From: Thorsellia anophelis DSM 18579
Lineage (GTDB): Bacteria > Pseudomonadota > Gammaproteobacteria > Enterobacterales > Thorselliaceae
NCBI RefSeq assembly: GCF_900111395.1
Contig: NZ_FOHV01000003.1
Coordinates: forward strand, 15,862 to 79,861
Reading direction: 5' to 3'
DNA length: 64,000 bases
Shown piece by piece: positions 29,366 through 38,091 of the stretch. Under the pieces are notes generated by a model, which searched no databases, was not told the origin of the DNA, and was given only the letters and a program-made list of their open reading frames with translations. Position numbers and translations under genes: made by a program. How positions within the stretch are numbered: position 1 is the stretch's first letter; each line of letters starts with the position of its first letter.

Positions 29366-32300
29366 CTAGTCTATAAATATCGAAGCTGTTTTAGGCTCTC
29401 CCTTATTACCTTTTCCATCAATTGGCGTAACTTTTAATATAATAGTATCTAAGCGATCCACTATTACATTCGGTATTGCAGCATTACCCATTCCTTGAAA
29501 GCGATATACTTGTCCTTGTGAGAGCACTTTACCAGTATTACCAGATATCCATTGGAATGTTGATTCATCTATTGAATTAGAACCTGGTACAAACTGATAT
29601 CGACCAGCTACTAAGATTTTTTTCTCATCCCACGGACTCATTCTGAGGACTAACATATCAGTAACTTGAGGTGCTATGTAATTTATATTATCCGTAAGTA
29701 CTGATTGCTCTCTTCCATCAACGCCATTAGAATCAATAGGGAAGACCGTAAGCTCTAATACCTCTCCAAAATAATTGGGTATAATTGGTAAATCTGGAAT
29801 AAAGCTAAGTCCTCTAAGTTCATCTACGACACTTATACCTTCTTCAAGTGTTTCTTTTGTTGAATACAACCTCCAACGATAAGTTGATTTATCTGTTGAC
29901 CCTTCAGTACCTATAAATTGATAACTAGCTCTGAGAATATCATTTTCTCCACTTGGTATTAAGTTTTTAAATTCAATAAATTCCACTCTCAAATTTCTAA
30001 TTTCTGGTATTTGATAAAATATTTCTGTTGTTTCAATGCTACTTTCACTACCTTCTAGTGAATTAGAATCAATAGGAAATACCGTCAATTGAAGGATATC
30101 GCCTATTGCAGCATTAGGAATAATAAAATCTGTTACTAAACCTTGACCTGTATTAAACCTCGTCGTATCACCTTCTTTTAAAACTTGACCATTGCTTATC
30201 AATGACCATTGATATTTGGAGCGATCTTCGCTACCAAACTTAGAATAAAATTGATAACTTGCACTCAAAGATTGCCCTACACGAAAATCAAGTTGTTGAC
30301 CATCTCGGTTTAAAAAAGCTAATTGCTCTATATACGGGTATAAATCTTGCAATTCCCCAGTCTGAACTCTTCTTTCCAACCCTCTAATACCCTTTATATC
30401 AACTGGTTGTACAGTTAACTGAACCACATCTCCAATTGCATAACCCGGAATAACAACAGGCGGTATATAACCTTGCGGATCGTTTGGTGGCTTTATTGTT
30501 TGTCCTTGCTGTAATACCACACCTAAACCAAGGAGACGCCATTCATATTCAGAATTATCCAGCGGTTGTTCACCTTCATTTATAACATAAAATGCACCTA
30601 ATCTCTGCCCTACAGAGACAGATTCAGGTGGCATATCACGAGGATAAATTAGTTGAATATCCGTAATAACAGGATAACTGTAATCAACAATCAAAGAATC
30701 AACTGTTTGTGGTTTTCCCTCTCTACCAGCATTATCAAAAGGTAAAATAGTTAAGGTAATAATTTCGCCAACAGCGCTGAAAGGAATCTTAAATTCGGGA
30801 GTGACACCTAACCCATTTTCAATAAGCGTTTTCCCTTGTTCTAAGATTCCGCCATTCGATTTTATTTGCCAAATATAACTTGAATTATCTGATGTACCTT
30901 CTACCGCAGGGATAAATTTATATTGCCCTTTAATTGAATGATCCACTGAAAGCATATACTGATCATCCAAATAAATAATACTAACAGAGGTTACTTCGGG
31001 TTGTATTTGATTAACAATGCCTGATACTACATTACGAACATTCCCAATTCGATTGACACTATCAACAGCAGTCACGATTAAACGTATTGTTTGTCCTAAA
31101 TATTCTGGTTGAATTCGAATACTAGGGACTATGCCATTATTTGCTGTACCACTTTGAATAAGCTCATTACTTCCGTCAATTTCCCAATTATAAATAGAGC
31201 GATCAACAGATTGAGTAAAACTGGTAAATTCATAAGTACCATAAATATTATGATTTACTTCTAAACCAAATTCTGGAGGCTCACTTGTGCCGGTTTGTTC
31301 ATATATTAATGTTAAGTTATCAATAAAGGGCAATGGATTAATATCTCCACTGCTAACTATCAAAGATTTGCCTTGTAAATTATTCCTATCTATAGGAAAT
31401 ACGGTCAAAGTAATAAAATCACCAATAAAATCTGGGATCAGTATTAGAGGTGCAGTCAGTCCTTGCGAACCTGCATTAATGACTGCAGGTAAAGTTGAAC
31501 CTTGTTGAATTATTTCATTTGTAAGGCCTCGTCTCCATTCATAACGAGAAGCATCTTGTTCATTTGTTCCAAACTGCATTCGGTATTGACCATAAATCAT
31601 ATCATTCACTACTAATCCATCTGCTTCTGGAAAGCGGCTTTCTATTGTCAACTCTAATAAACTTGGTGCAAATTGTATTTCATTACTATTTTCTCGCGTT
31701 GTTACTGTAACAGCCTGCCCCCTAACTATTTGCCCTAACTCTAGTTTTGATGGTAAAACAGTCACCTCTAATACTTGACCAAGATCAGATTCAGTTAAAA
31801 TGCCAGACTGAGCATTTAAACCACCTGATGTAGGTGCTTGTGCAGCTAAATAAGCGGTCGTGCCTTCAGGTCCCCACCAAAATAGAGATCTATCCTCAGC
31901 ATCAGCACTTCCATTTGAAATAAAAACATATTCTGCTTTAAGCTGCCTACCTAGTGCAAATTCACCTGTGATCTTGAGTGATTCTATGCTGGGAGGTAAG
32001 GTCGTTGGCTGAACCACTCCTCCTGCTTTAGTGTTATCTAGAATTAAATTAGTTCTACTCCCCTCATTTAAACTTTGGTTTGATTTATCTTTAGACGTGG
32101 CATTTTGTGAAAAAAAGTAATTTAGATCCCATACTTTGATCGTAGGACCTAAAAATGGTACCCCTTGCTTAGAATAGGCTTTATAAATAAAACCTATTCT
32201 ACTACCCACTGCTTCTTGCGGGATTTTTAACCCTGCGGTTCTAAGACCAGGATAAATCAAACTAGGTTCTAAAATTGACCCTGGATAATCTTGATTACTG

Positions 32301-32761
32301 ATCAAGGTAGCAGAAAGTTCAGACCAACTATTAACTTCTTCCCATGGTTTGTCATTACTTTGTAACATATACCATTCAATTTCATGTTCTAATCCGATAC
32401 AATCATCTCTATCTTGATCATGGAAATAATAAAAAAATAACTGATCTATTGGGATCACACCTGATTCTAACGTAATTGTAGGTATATTACAGATTTCTGA
32501 AGGAATATAAACAATTGATCCTATAGTTAAAATTGCCTCACCATTTTCAGTAAATGCAGGGTTTTTATCAATATCTAATCGTGCAGCGATAGAATGCATA
32601 TAAGGTGCGTGACCTTGTATTGATTTTGTTTTATAACTATTAGCTGACATTGGTATTGCGTCAACTGTAAAAACACAAAGTAATAAAGCAAAATTTGTAA
32701 AAATAAATTTTGCTTTATTTTTTGAATAGTTAATCAAAAAATTTATTATATATTGAATCAT
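29366..32761 (-). CDS. Secreted Ig-like repeat protein with shared N-terminal domain
   Basis: A 1131-residue exported protein. A long N-terminal signal region (about 1-40) ends near VDAIPMSA. The shared domain (about 48-235) shows APYMHSIAARL, GSIVYIPSEIC, FHDQDRDDC, IEWYMLQ, AVGSRIGFIY and IKVWDLNYFFSQ, with Cys91 and Cys121 in the positions of the giant paralogue's cysteines. About eight Ig-like repeats follow, each with the patterns xPxIxxLxIxx, (E/D)(D/N)xSxYxW and VLQLTVFPIDSNGxEG. It stops after the last repeat without the two-cysteine tip of the giant protein. GGAAG lies before the ATG. It is convergent with the giant gene, separated by the transposase remnant. A secreted or adhesive role is inferred. 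Confidence 0.75.
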   Translation of the reverse strand: MIQYIINFLINYSKNKAKFIFTNFALLLCVFTVDAIPMSANSYKTKSIQGHAPYMHSIAARLDIDKNPAFTENGEAILTIGSIVYIPSEICNIPTITLESGVIPIDQLFFYYFHDQDRDDCIGLEHEIEWYMLQSNDKPWEEVNSWSELSATLISNQDYPGSILEPSLIYPGLRTAGLKIPQEAVGSRIGFIYKAYSKQGVPFLGPTIKVWDLNYFFSQNATSKDKSNQSLNEGSRTNLILDNTKAGGVVQPTTLPPSIESLKITGEFALGRQLKAEYVFISNGSADAEDRSLFWWGPEGTTAYLAAQAPTSGGLNAQSGILTESDLGQVLEVTVLPSKLELGQIVRGQAVTVTTRENSNEIQFAPSLLELTIESRFPEADGLVVNDMIYGQYRMQFGTNEQDASRYEWRRGLTNEIIQQGSTLPAVINAGSQGLTAPLILIPDFIGDFITLTVFPIDRNNLQGKSLIVSSGDINPLPFIDNLTLIYEQTGTSEPPEFGLEVNHNIYGTYEFTSFTQSVDRSIYNWEIDGSNELIQSGTANNGIVPSIRIQPEYLGQTIRLIVTAVDSVNRIGNVRNVVSGIVNQIQPEVTSVSIIYLDDQYMLSVDHSIKGQYKFIPAVEGTSDNSSYIWQIKSNGGILEQGKTLIENGLGVTPEFKIPFSAVGEIITLTILPFDNAGREGKPQTVDSLIVDYSYPVITDIQLIYPRDMPPESVSVGQRLGAFYVINEGEQPLDNSEYEWRLLGLGVVLQQGQTIKPPNDPQGYIPPVVIPGYAIGDVVQLTVQPVDIKGIRGLERRVQTGELQDLYPYIEQLAFLNRDGQQLDFRVGQSLSASYQFYSKFGSEDRSKYQWSLISNGQVLKEGDTTRFNTGQGLVTDFIIPNAAIGDILQLTVFPIDSNSLEGSESSIETTEIFYQIPEIRNLRVEFIEFKNLIPSGENDILRASYQFIGTEGSTDKSTYRWRLYSTKETLEEGISVVDELRGLSFIPDLPIIPNYFGEVLELTVFPIDSNGVDGREQSVLTDNINYIAPQVTDMLVLRMSPWDEKKILVAGRYQFVPGSNSIDESTFQWISGNTGKVLSQGQVYRFQGMGNAAIPNVIVDRLDTIILKVTPIDGKGNKGEPKTASIFID

Positions 32762-33320
32762 TTAAGTTCTTCCCATTATATTTTTAATATTATAAATTTG
32801 ATTATGGTTAATTTACATTTTAGTGTTAACTGATCTGCTAATTTATTCAGCATAGACTCAGATAAATAATTCATGATTAATTTACACTCATGTAGATTAT
32901 CCAGATAGATTACCACATTACAAATATTTTTTTAATTTCATTTCAATGTTATTTTCAATAAAAATTGGATAAAAATTTAGATAAAAAATCAATTAAAACC
33001 ATTAAAAAAATATAAATATAAATCACTTAAAATAACATAAACCTTAATTTTTATTATTAAAAAGAATAACAACTACAATTTATTTTTGCAGAACTTTACT
33101 TTACTTAACGTTCATCCGTAGGTATTTAACTGTCTTTCCTCACTATATTTTATAATTATTTACCTAGTTAATAACTGGTCATTTTTCGGCCTCACTATAT
33201 ATTGACTTTTAGGGTTCGCATAACACTCTAATAATAAGTCTAAGTTCTTCATCAATACCCTTAATACACAGGGGGAGATTAAACTCTGTAAGTTTTAGTA
33301 AATAGGCTATTCATATAAAA
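32762..33320. other. AT-rich gene-free stretch
   Basis: About 560 bases between the secreted-protein gene start and an ISAs1 fragment. The right half of the region left of the start codon must hold the promoter of that gene. No ORF or RNA gene is evident. The last 80 bases may include the outer end of the ISAs1 element, but I could not define a terminal repeat. Confidence 0.4.
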
Positions 33321-33774
33321 TTACCCCCGTGCTAAATTAAATATGACTGATTCTCTAAAATTAATATCAAATACTGATTTCATCATTTTAGCTGTCATCG
33401 GTGCTTCCTTCTTCTTTTCAAGAAGCTGTGTTATTCGCAATAAATTCAGTGTTATTCTTCTGAATGAAGCTAAATTTTTTGCAGCAATCCTATCATGTAC
33501 AGCACTCTGATCTTCTTTAAGTGTCACATCCAATATCCAGTGTAACTGATTTTCTATACCCCAGTGCAGACGAACAATTTTAAGTGCTTCTTCTGCTGTC
33601 ATTTCAGTTATACAGACGTAATAAGATATAACGTAGGTCCCTATTTTTCCTTTTACTTGTCTGTCTCTCACTATGGCTATAGTTGTTTTGAGATGTGGCC
33701 ACTTTTTTAATAGCTTTTCATTTAATTCAATCGGCAAAGCATATGCGCTACGGCGTTCTTTCCGCCCATGTGCT
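33321..33774 (-). pseudogene. ISAs1-family transposase, C-terminal fragment
   Basis: About 150 residues matching the C-terminal half of ISAs1 (H-repeat) transposases: HGRKERRSAYAL, KWPHLKTTIAIVRDRQV, VRLHWGIENQLHWILDVT with the catalytic Glu region, EDQSAVHDRIAAKNLASFRR and TLNLLRI. The first catalytic half is missing. The apparent upstream residues of this ORF (about 33775-33809) are really IS66 orfB read out of frame, so two elements are fused at this point. Confidence 0.8.
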
Positions 33775-33986
33775 TTGATGTAATTTTCGTTGACAGAGAC
33801 AAACACCATGAGAGTCTAGCTGCAAGATTTTAATCACATTTGCACGACGATTAATAAAAATAAAGGCAGCACCATTTCGCCATACTCCTTTAAAGTGTTC
33901 CTGAACGAATAAGGTAAACTAAGTCATCCCATAAGCATATCGATAGGTTGATTGACAAAATAAATAGAATTAGGCTTAAACATCAT
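33765..33986 (-). pseudogene. IS66-family TnpB (OrfB) remnant
   Basis: The start overlaps the end of the IS66 tnpA gene and reads MMFKPNSIYFVNQPIDM, as IS66 OrfB proteins begin. The frame then stops, and the conserved end (GAAFIFINRRANVIKILQLD, then GVCLCQRKLHQSTW) continues in another frame. An internal deletion of some 15-20 residues is likely. Sequence fuses directly to the ISAs1 fragment. Confidence 0.7.
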
Positions 33987-34338
33987 GTTGAGACTCCATC
34001 ATCTTAACGACCTGTGGTAAAACAGTTAAATTGCATTTTATGATCAAACCAGATGACAGCAAAATAGATAAATCATCATGAGGTTGAGATTGACTAAAAT
34101 CATTAGCAAGATGAGATTTAGAAGAAGGCTTTGAATCTTTATTATCTGGTTCCTGGATTTGAACAGGAACAATCAATAACTCATTCTGTACAGCTTGTGC
34201 TTTTTTAATGTGTGTTGGCCAGTTTTTAAAAGAACCAAATTTAATACCATTTTCATTAGCATACTGTGCTCTAGTAAGGCCACTTGCACGGTAACGTTCA
34301 TTATGCACTATTTTTTCATCTAACGAGTATAACTGCAT
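33976..34338 (-). CDS. IS66-family TnpA (OrfA)
   Basis: A 120-residue protein with the helix-turn-helix region RYRASGLTRAQYANENGIKF followed by SFKNW, as in IS66 OrfA proteins, and a variable C-terminal half. It looks intact and its stop overlaps the orfB start (ATGA-type overlap), the usual IS66 arrangement. Its upstream end is bounded by a terminal inverted repeat at 34401-34421. The rest of the element (orfB, orfC) is damaged or absent here, so it is unlikely to be mobile. Confidence 0.75.
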   Translation of the reverse strand: MQLYSLDEKIVHNERYRASGLTRAQYANENGIKFGSFKNWPTHIKKAQAVQNELLIVPVQIQEPDNKDSKPSSKSHLANDFSQSQPHDDLSILLSSGLIIKCNLTVLPQVVKMMESQHDV

Positions 34339-34400
34339 GGGACATCTCCTTGTTATTTAAGATGCATGCATTATTTTTTGAAAAAATCTCGGTTAGGTAG

Positions 34401-34421
34401 GTGTATTCACCGTGTGCTTAC
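34401..34421 (-). repeat. IS66 terminal inverted repeat
   Basis: Read on the minus strand this is GTAAGCACACGGTGAATAC and two more bases. IS66-family ends begin GTAAGCG and often continue with GGTGAA. It lies 63 bases upstream of the orfA start and directly abuts, on its outer side, the adhesin-tail fragment, so it marks an exact insertion boundary. Confidence 0.7.
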
Positions 34422-34803
34422 AATCGTATCACTGGAAATGGTGAGTCCAATACACCTTTAGTTGCTGATTATAGCTTCACACCAGGTAGCAATCGAAATG
34501 ATACATCTTTGATTAGGTGGCGTATTGTATCAGGTCAAACTGTTCGTGTTGTAGAAGGTAACAGTTTTACTCCAACAGATGCAGATTTAGGCAAAACAAT
34601 TTTTGTTATCGCAACCGCCAAAGATGGTAATCAAATTACCGGTAGTACAAGACAGTTGGCAAGGAGGAAGAGATTGGTATTATGGGTATGAGCAATATAC
34701 TGTATGTGTGTATGTCAAAACAACCGATCAAAATGCCAGAGTCATTCAAAAGGGTAAAAAATGCTTTGCACCACCACATTATTATGGCTACAGGAGAAAT
34801 TAA
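34421..34803 (+). pseudogene. 3' fragment of a fourth secreted Ig-like repeat gene
   Basis: These 383 bases match 28264-28900 of the giant gene with about a dozen mismatches by eye, but lack the counterpart of 28487-28740 (254 bases). This deletion shifts the frame: the first part encodes the last Ig-like repeat (ADYSFTPGSNRNDTS) and the second part, in another frame, encodes the two-cysteine tip ending YYGYRRN. Similarity begins exactly at the IS66 end. Most mismatches are synonymous (for example all three in the final YRR codons), so this is a remnant of a diverged functional paralogue interrupted by IS66. Confidence 0.88.
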
Positions 34804-34999
34804 CACACAACACGCTTCTATAAGCTACATTCAACAATATTTATGCATTTGATTAAAGATTCACTCTAGGGCGCAGGCCCTAGTTTCTGATTAGTCAGTA
34901 TGAAGTATTCACAGGTTTATTCTACAACTGTGAATACGTTAAAATCATAGATAACCATTAACAATACGTCTACTCTTTCAATAATTTGATTGAGTAGAC

Positions 35000-36073
35000 T
35001 TAACTATGCGCTAGCAATAAATCATATAAGGGTTGGTTAATATAATAATTTGCGCACCCTATTTTATGCTTACTTAAAAAACCGTGTTCAGTGAGTTGTT
35101 CCAAATATTTACTCGCTGTTGCACGAGTCACCCCTAGTTCTTCAACTAGATATTCAATTTTTGTATATGGATGATTAAATAGATTATTGAGTAAATCTTG
35201 ACTATAAATATGTGGTAATTGTTGGCGAATTTCAGATTTTATTTTAATCATAAGATCTTTCATTCCGGTTATCAAAGAAATGGTGTTCTGTGCAGTATCG
35301 ATAACACCATCTAGGATAAAAAGCAACCAAGGCTCCCAATCACCTGTATCACGAACCGCTTGTAAATGGTGATAGTATTCAGATTTGTGCATTATGATAA
35401 ATCGACTTAAATACAAAATGGGTAAATTGAGCAGATCTTTAATCACTAGATATAAGATATTGATGATGCGTCCAGTCCGACCATTACCGTCATAGAAAGG
35501 ATGAATACTTTCAAACTGATGATGAATAATTGCCATCTTCACGAGAGGATCACACCCACATAATTCATCATCATTAATAAACTGGACTAAATTATCCATT
35601 AAATTATCTATTTCATCTGAATGTTGTGGAGGAATATAAATGACTTGGCCTGTCTTAGCATTTTTAAGTTCTGTTCCAGGCTATTTCCTTATGTCAGCAT
35701 TATTTTGCTCTAGCTTTTGTTGAACGGCAATAATATCATGGAGTCGAATTAATCGGTTTTTTTTAGCTTCATAAAATCCTTGCTTTAATGCTGATGCATA
35801 GTTTTGCACTTCTTTTGCTGCCACATTTATACTACTATTGTGAAATAAGTTTGCTTTATAGAGCTCATAATGGGTTGTGATGATACTTTCAATTTCGGAA
35901 CTATCTTTTGCTTCTTGTAGAGTTAATATATTAATGAAAATAGCTTCATTTGGAATACTTACCGCCCTGCCTTTTAGTTCGGCAAGGTAACGATGGGCTA
36001 ATGCTGTTTTTTTTAAAACAGCACGAGTTTCCAATTTTTCACTGTCTGCTAATGGCAATTTTACGATAGTCAT
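35000..36073 (-). pseudogene. Fic family protein interrupted by one amber codon
   Basis: Two open segments (36073-35684 and 35680-35000) are in one frame and separated only by a TAG at 35681-35683, in the context ADIRK-stop-PGTELKN. Fic proteins normally read RKLPGT here, so TTG to TAG fits. The N-terminal part has the inhibitory-helix motif SSEIES (usually S/TxxxE followed by G or N). The second part has the catalytic HPFYDGNGRTGR and a C-terminal winged helix (VEELGVTRATASKYLEQL). Full length would be 357 residues, the size of class II Fic AMP-transferases, which modify target proteins. A 41-bp repeat array lies just upstream. Confidence 0.87.
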
Positions 36074-36157
36074 GACGCACTGCTTTTCCTTGTTAAATTT
36101 AATTACTTAATTATGAACCTTGGTATGTCTTTTAGTCTTCCTTATTCCTAATAAATT

Positions 36158-36403
36158 ACACATACGTTCCTTGATGCGTGTAATTTCGTTTGAAAATTGT
36201 ACATATCTCTCTTAACGTGTACGATTTTCAGCAAAAACTGTACACATCCCTCTTAACGTGTACAATTTTCGGCAAAAAACGTACATATCCCTCTTAACGT
36301 GTACAATTTTCGGCAAAAAACGAACATATCCCTCTTAACGTGTACAATTTTCGGCAAAAAATGTACATATCTCTCTTAGCATGTACAATTTCCAACAAAA
36401 AAC
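36158..36403. repeat. 41-bp direct repeat array upstream of fic
   Basis: Five contiguous copies of 41 bp start at 36199, 36240, 36281, 36322 and 36363, with a degenerate sixth copy before them. The core is GTACATATCCCTCTTAACGT followed by GTACAATTTTCGGCAAAAAA and one base. Each copy contains GTACA and TGTAC inverted arms 14 bases apart. No unique spacers separate copies, so this is not a CRISPR array. It starts about 125 bases upstream of the fic start codon and fills the space towards the xre remnant; an operator array or iteron-like site is possible. Confidence 0.9.
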
Positions 36404-36713
36404 ATTCATATTTTGAATATATATCTGTTTTATCCACTCGTTATAGAAGATTATACTAAAAGTTAATCAATCTAACTCATATCACAAGGTCAGGATACTG
36501 TAAGCGCAGCCAAATCTTAGTAATCAAAGGGGAGTGTACGAAAATCTTAATCCATCCGCGAGTCCTGTGCATATGGTATGGCATGCCATGAACAAAGCGT
36601 TTGATCACGTTCGAAATAGCGCTAGCAGTTTCATATAACCAAACGTACAAGTGGATTGACACAATATTCAAAGTTAATGTCAAGCTTCACTGGTTTAACT
36701 GATGTGAGCAGCC
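36404..36713. other. Gene-free stretch after the xre remnant
   Basis: A 68-codon open frame on the minus strand (36477-36683) has no recognisable features and is probably chance or debris. An ATG that overlaps the xre remnant's stop (AAATGAGG) would be the natural start of a hipA-like toxin, and the frame after it opens for about 28 codons before stops. That is weak support for a lost toxin gene. Confidence 0.3.
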
Positions 36714-37005
36714 TCATTTGCGCTTCCGTCTTTTACGGGTAAGATTGCAATCTGCCGCAGCTGCATCGTCAATTGATGACAAATGCATGTCTTTAACTTG
36801 CGTCGCTGAGGACATCTTCTAACCCACCAAGCTCTATATGTAGTTTTAGAAATGATCCTAGCGATAAAACTCCAGTGCGTTCGAATTTACAAAATGTAGG
36901 TAATGCAACGCCTGAGCGTTCAGCAAGACCTTCCTTCGTTAGATCCATTTGCTAACGTCGTACACGAGCTTATTACACAAGCTTTTTTTCCACATTGACT
37001 GGCAT
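36714..37005 (-). pseudogene. Degenerate XRE/HipB-type antitoxin
   Basis: Minus-strand translation gives MPVNVEKKLV, three stops, then QMDLTKEGLAERSGVALPTF and CKFERTGVLSLGSFLKL, a clear Cro/C1-type helix-turn-helix as in HipB-like antitoxins. A frameshift near 36800 joins it to a tail (VKDMHLSSIDDAAAAD...RKRRKRK) typical of the family's basic C-terminus. Several stops plus the frameshift make it non-functional. Confidence 0.7.
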
Positions 37006-37228
37006 GATAAGTGATACCATTATATTCTTTATCCCATTTTAATATAAACTAGTGATATCATAACATCACTAAAAAGAAGTTTCAGGCGAGGTTTTGCAAA
37101 GCACAGACCCAGTTCAAAATGTTCCCAAATACTTTTTAACTAGGCAGACCGAACAAAGCGATTTAAGATTTAGGTAACTAAATAGTTACTCTTTTTAGCA
37201 CTCTAAAAATAATCTTCTGACATATGAG

Positions 37229-37256
37229 TTGAAACACTTAAATTAATCCCCATAAT
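37229..37256 (+). promoter_or_regulatory. Sigma-32 heat-shock promoter of grpE
   Basis: TTGAAA at 37229-37234, a 13-base spacer and CCCCATAAT at 37248-37256 match the sigma-32 consensus (CTTGAAA, 11-16 bases, CCCCATnT). It lies about 100 bases before grpE, a known heat-shock gene. Confidence 0.82.
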
Positions 37257-37359
37257 AAAGTCAGATATTTTATTTCTTAAAACCTAGAACTAAATAAACC
37301 AATCGATTTTTAATTTTGCCATTACGGCTTTACTTGCTGATGAAATAGGAGTTTTTTAA

Positions 37360-37944
37360 ATGAGTCAACATGATACCAATCAAGACATGACAGATAATCA
37401 AGCAGCACAAGAGAATGTAACGTCTACCGAGCAAGAGACGAGTACTGAGATCGATCCACGTGATGCACGCATTCTTGAATTAGAAGCACAACTTGCTGCA
37501 GCTGCGGATTCTGAAGTGCAAAAACAAGCTCGTGATAGCGTATTACGTGCTCAAGCTGAAGTGCAAAACATTCGCAGAAGAACAGAACAAGACATTGAAA
37601 AAGCACACAAGTTTGCACTTGAGCGTATTGTTAAAGATCTACTTGCTGTTATAGATAACATGGAGCGTGCACTAGATGTAGCAGATAAAGAGAATGAATC
37701 TTTAAAGCCTATGATTGAAGGGGTTGAATTAACCTTAAAATCACTACTTGATACAGTCAAGCGTTATGGTGTAGAAGTAATAGAAGAGACAAATGTTCCA
37801 TTTAATCCAGATTTACATGAAGCCGTTACCAATGTGCCAACTAAAGAAATCGCCCCAAATAATGTCGCTTTTGTCATGCAAAAAGGCTATCAACTAAACG
37901 GCAGACTATTAAGAGCTGCAATGGTTGGGGTAGCAAAAGAATAA
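37360..37944 (+). CDS. grpE: GrpE nucleotide exchange factor
   Basis: Cytosolic cochaperone that releases ADP from DnaK. The 194-residue protein has an acidic, polar N-terminus, a long coiled-coil helix (about 30-95), the conserved [20 protein letters not shown] segment and [13 protein letters not shown], and a beta domain with FNPDLHEAV and [23 protein letters not shown] lies nine bases before the ATG. A sigma-32-type promoter precedes it. It stands alone, with a terminator-like hairpin after the stop. Confidence 0.96.
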   Translation: MSQHDTNQDMTDNQAAQENVTSTEQETSTEIDPRDARILELEAQLAAAADSEVQKQARDSVLRAQAEVQNIRRRTEQDIEKAHKFALERIVKDLLAVIDNMERALDVADKENESLKPMIEGVELTLKSLLDTVKRYGVEVIEETNVPFNPDLHEAVTNVPTKEIAPNNVAFVMQKGYQLNGRLLRAAMVGVAKE

Positions 37945-37951
37945 CTTTATT

Positions 37952-37992
37952 AACAAACAAGCGATTTTGAGTTTGCTTATTGTTAATTTTTT
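37952..37992 (+). terminator. Probable grpE terminator
   Basis: Arms AACAA/AAGC and GCTT/TTGTT pair with a small internal loop and a 12-base apical loop, followed by a run of six T (37987-37992), shortly after the grpE stop. The stem is AT-rich and moderate in strength. Confidence 0.5.
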
Positions 37993-38091
37993 CCATTTTA
38001 GCAATTAGGTAATAGCTTAGTGATATTCATTCAATACTAAACTATTACCTACATTCAACTGATTAACGAGTTCATTTGGCTAAATAGACTA

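Noticed and set aside
34603-34803. 66-codon ORF as an independent small secreted protein
   Set aside because: It is the out-of-frame tip of the broken adhesin copy, with no signal peptide or start context.
36158-36403. 41-bp repeats as a CRISPR array
   Set aside because: Copies are contiguous with no unique spacers, so the array is a plain tandem repeat.
36477-36683. 68-codon ORF on the minus strand
   Set aside because: No ribosome site, no recognisable domain, odd composition, and located in debris after the xre remnant; treated as chance.
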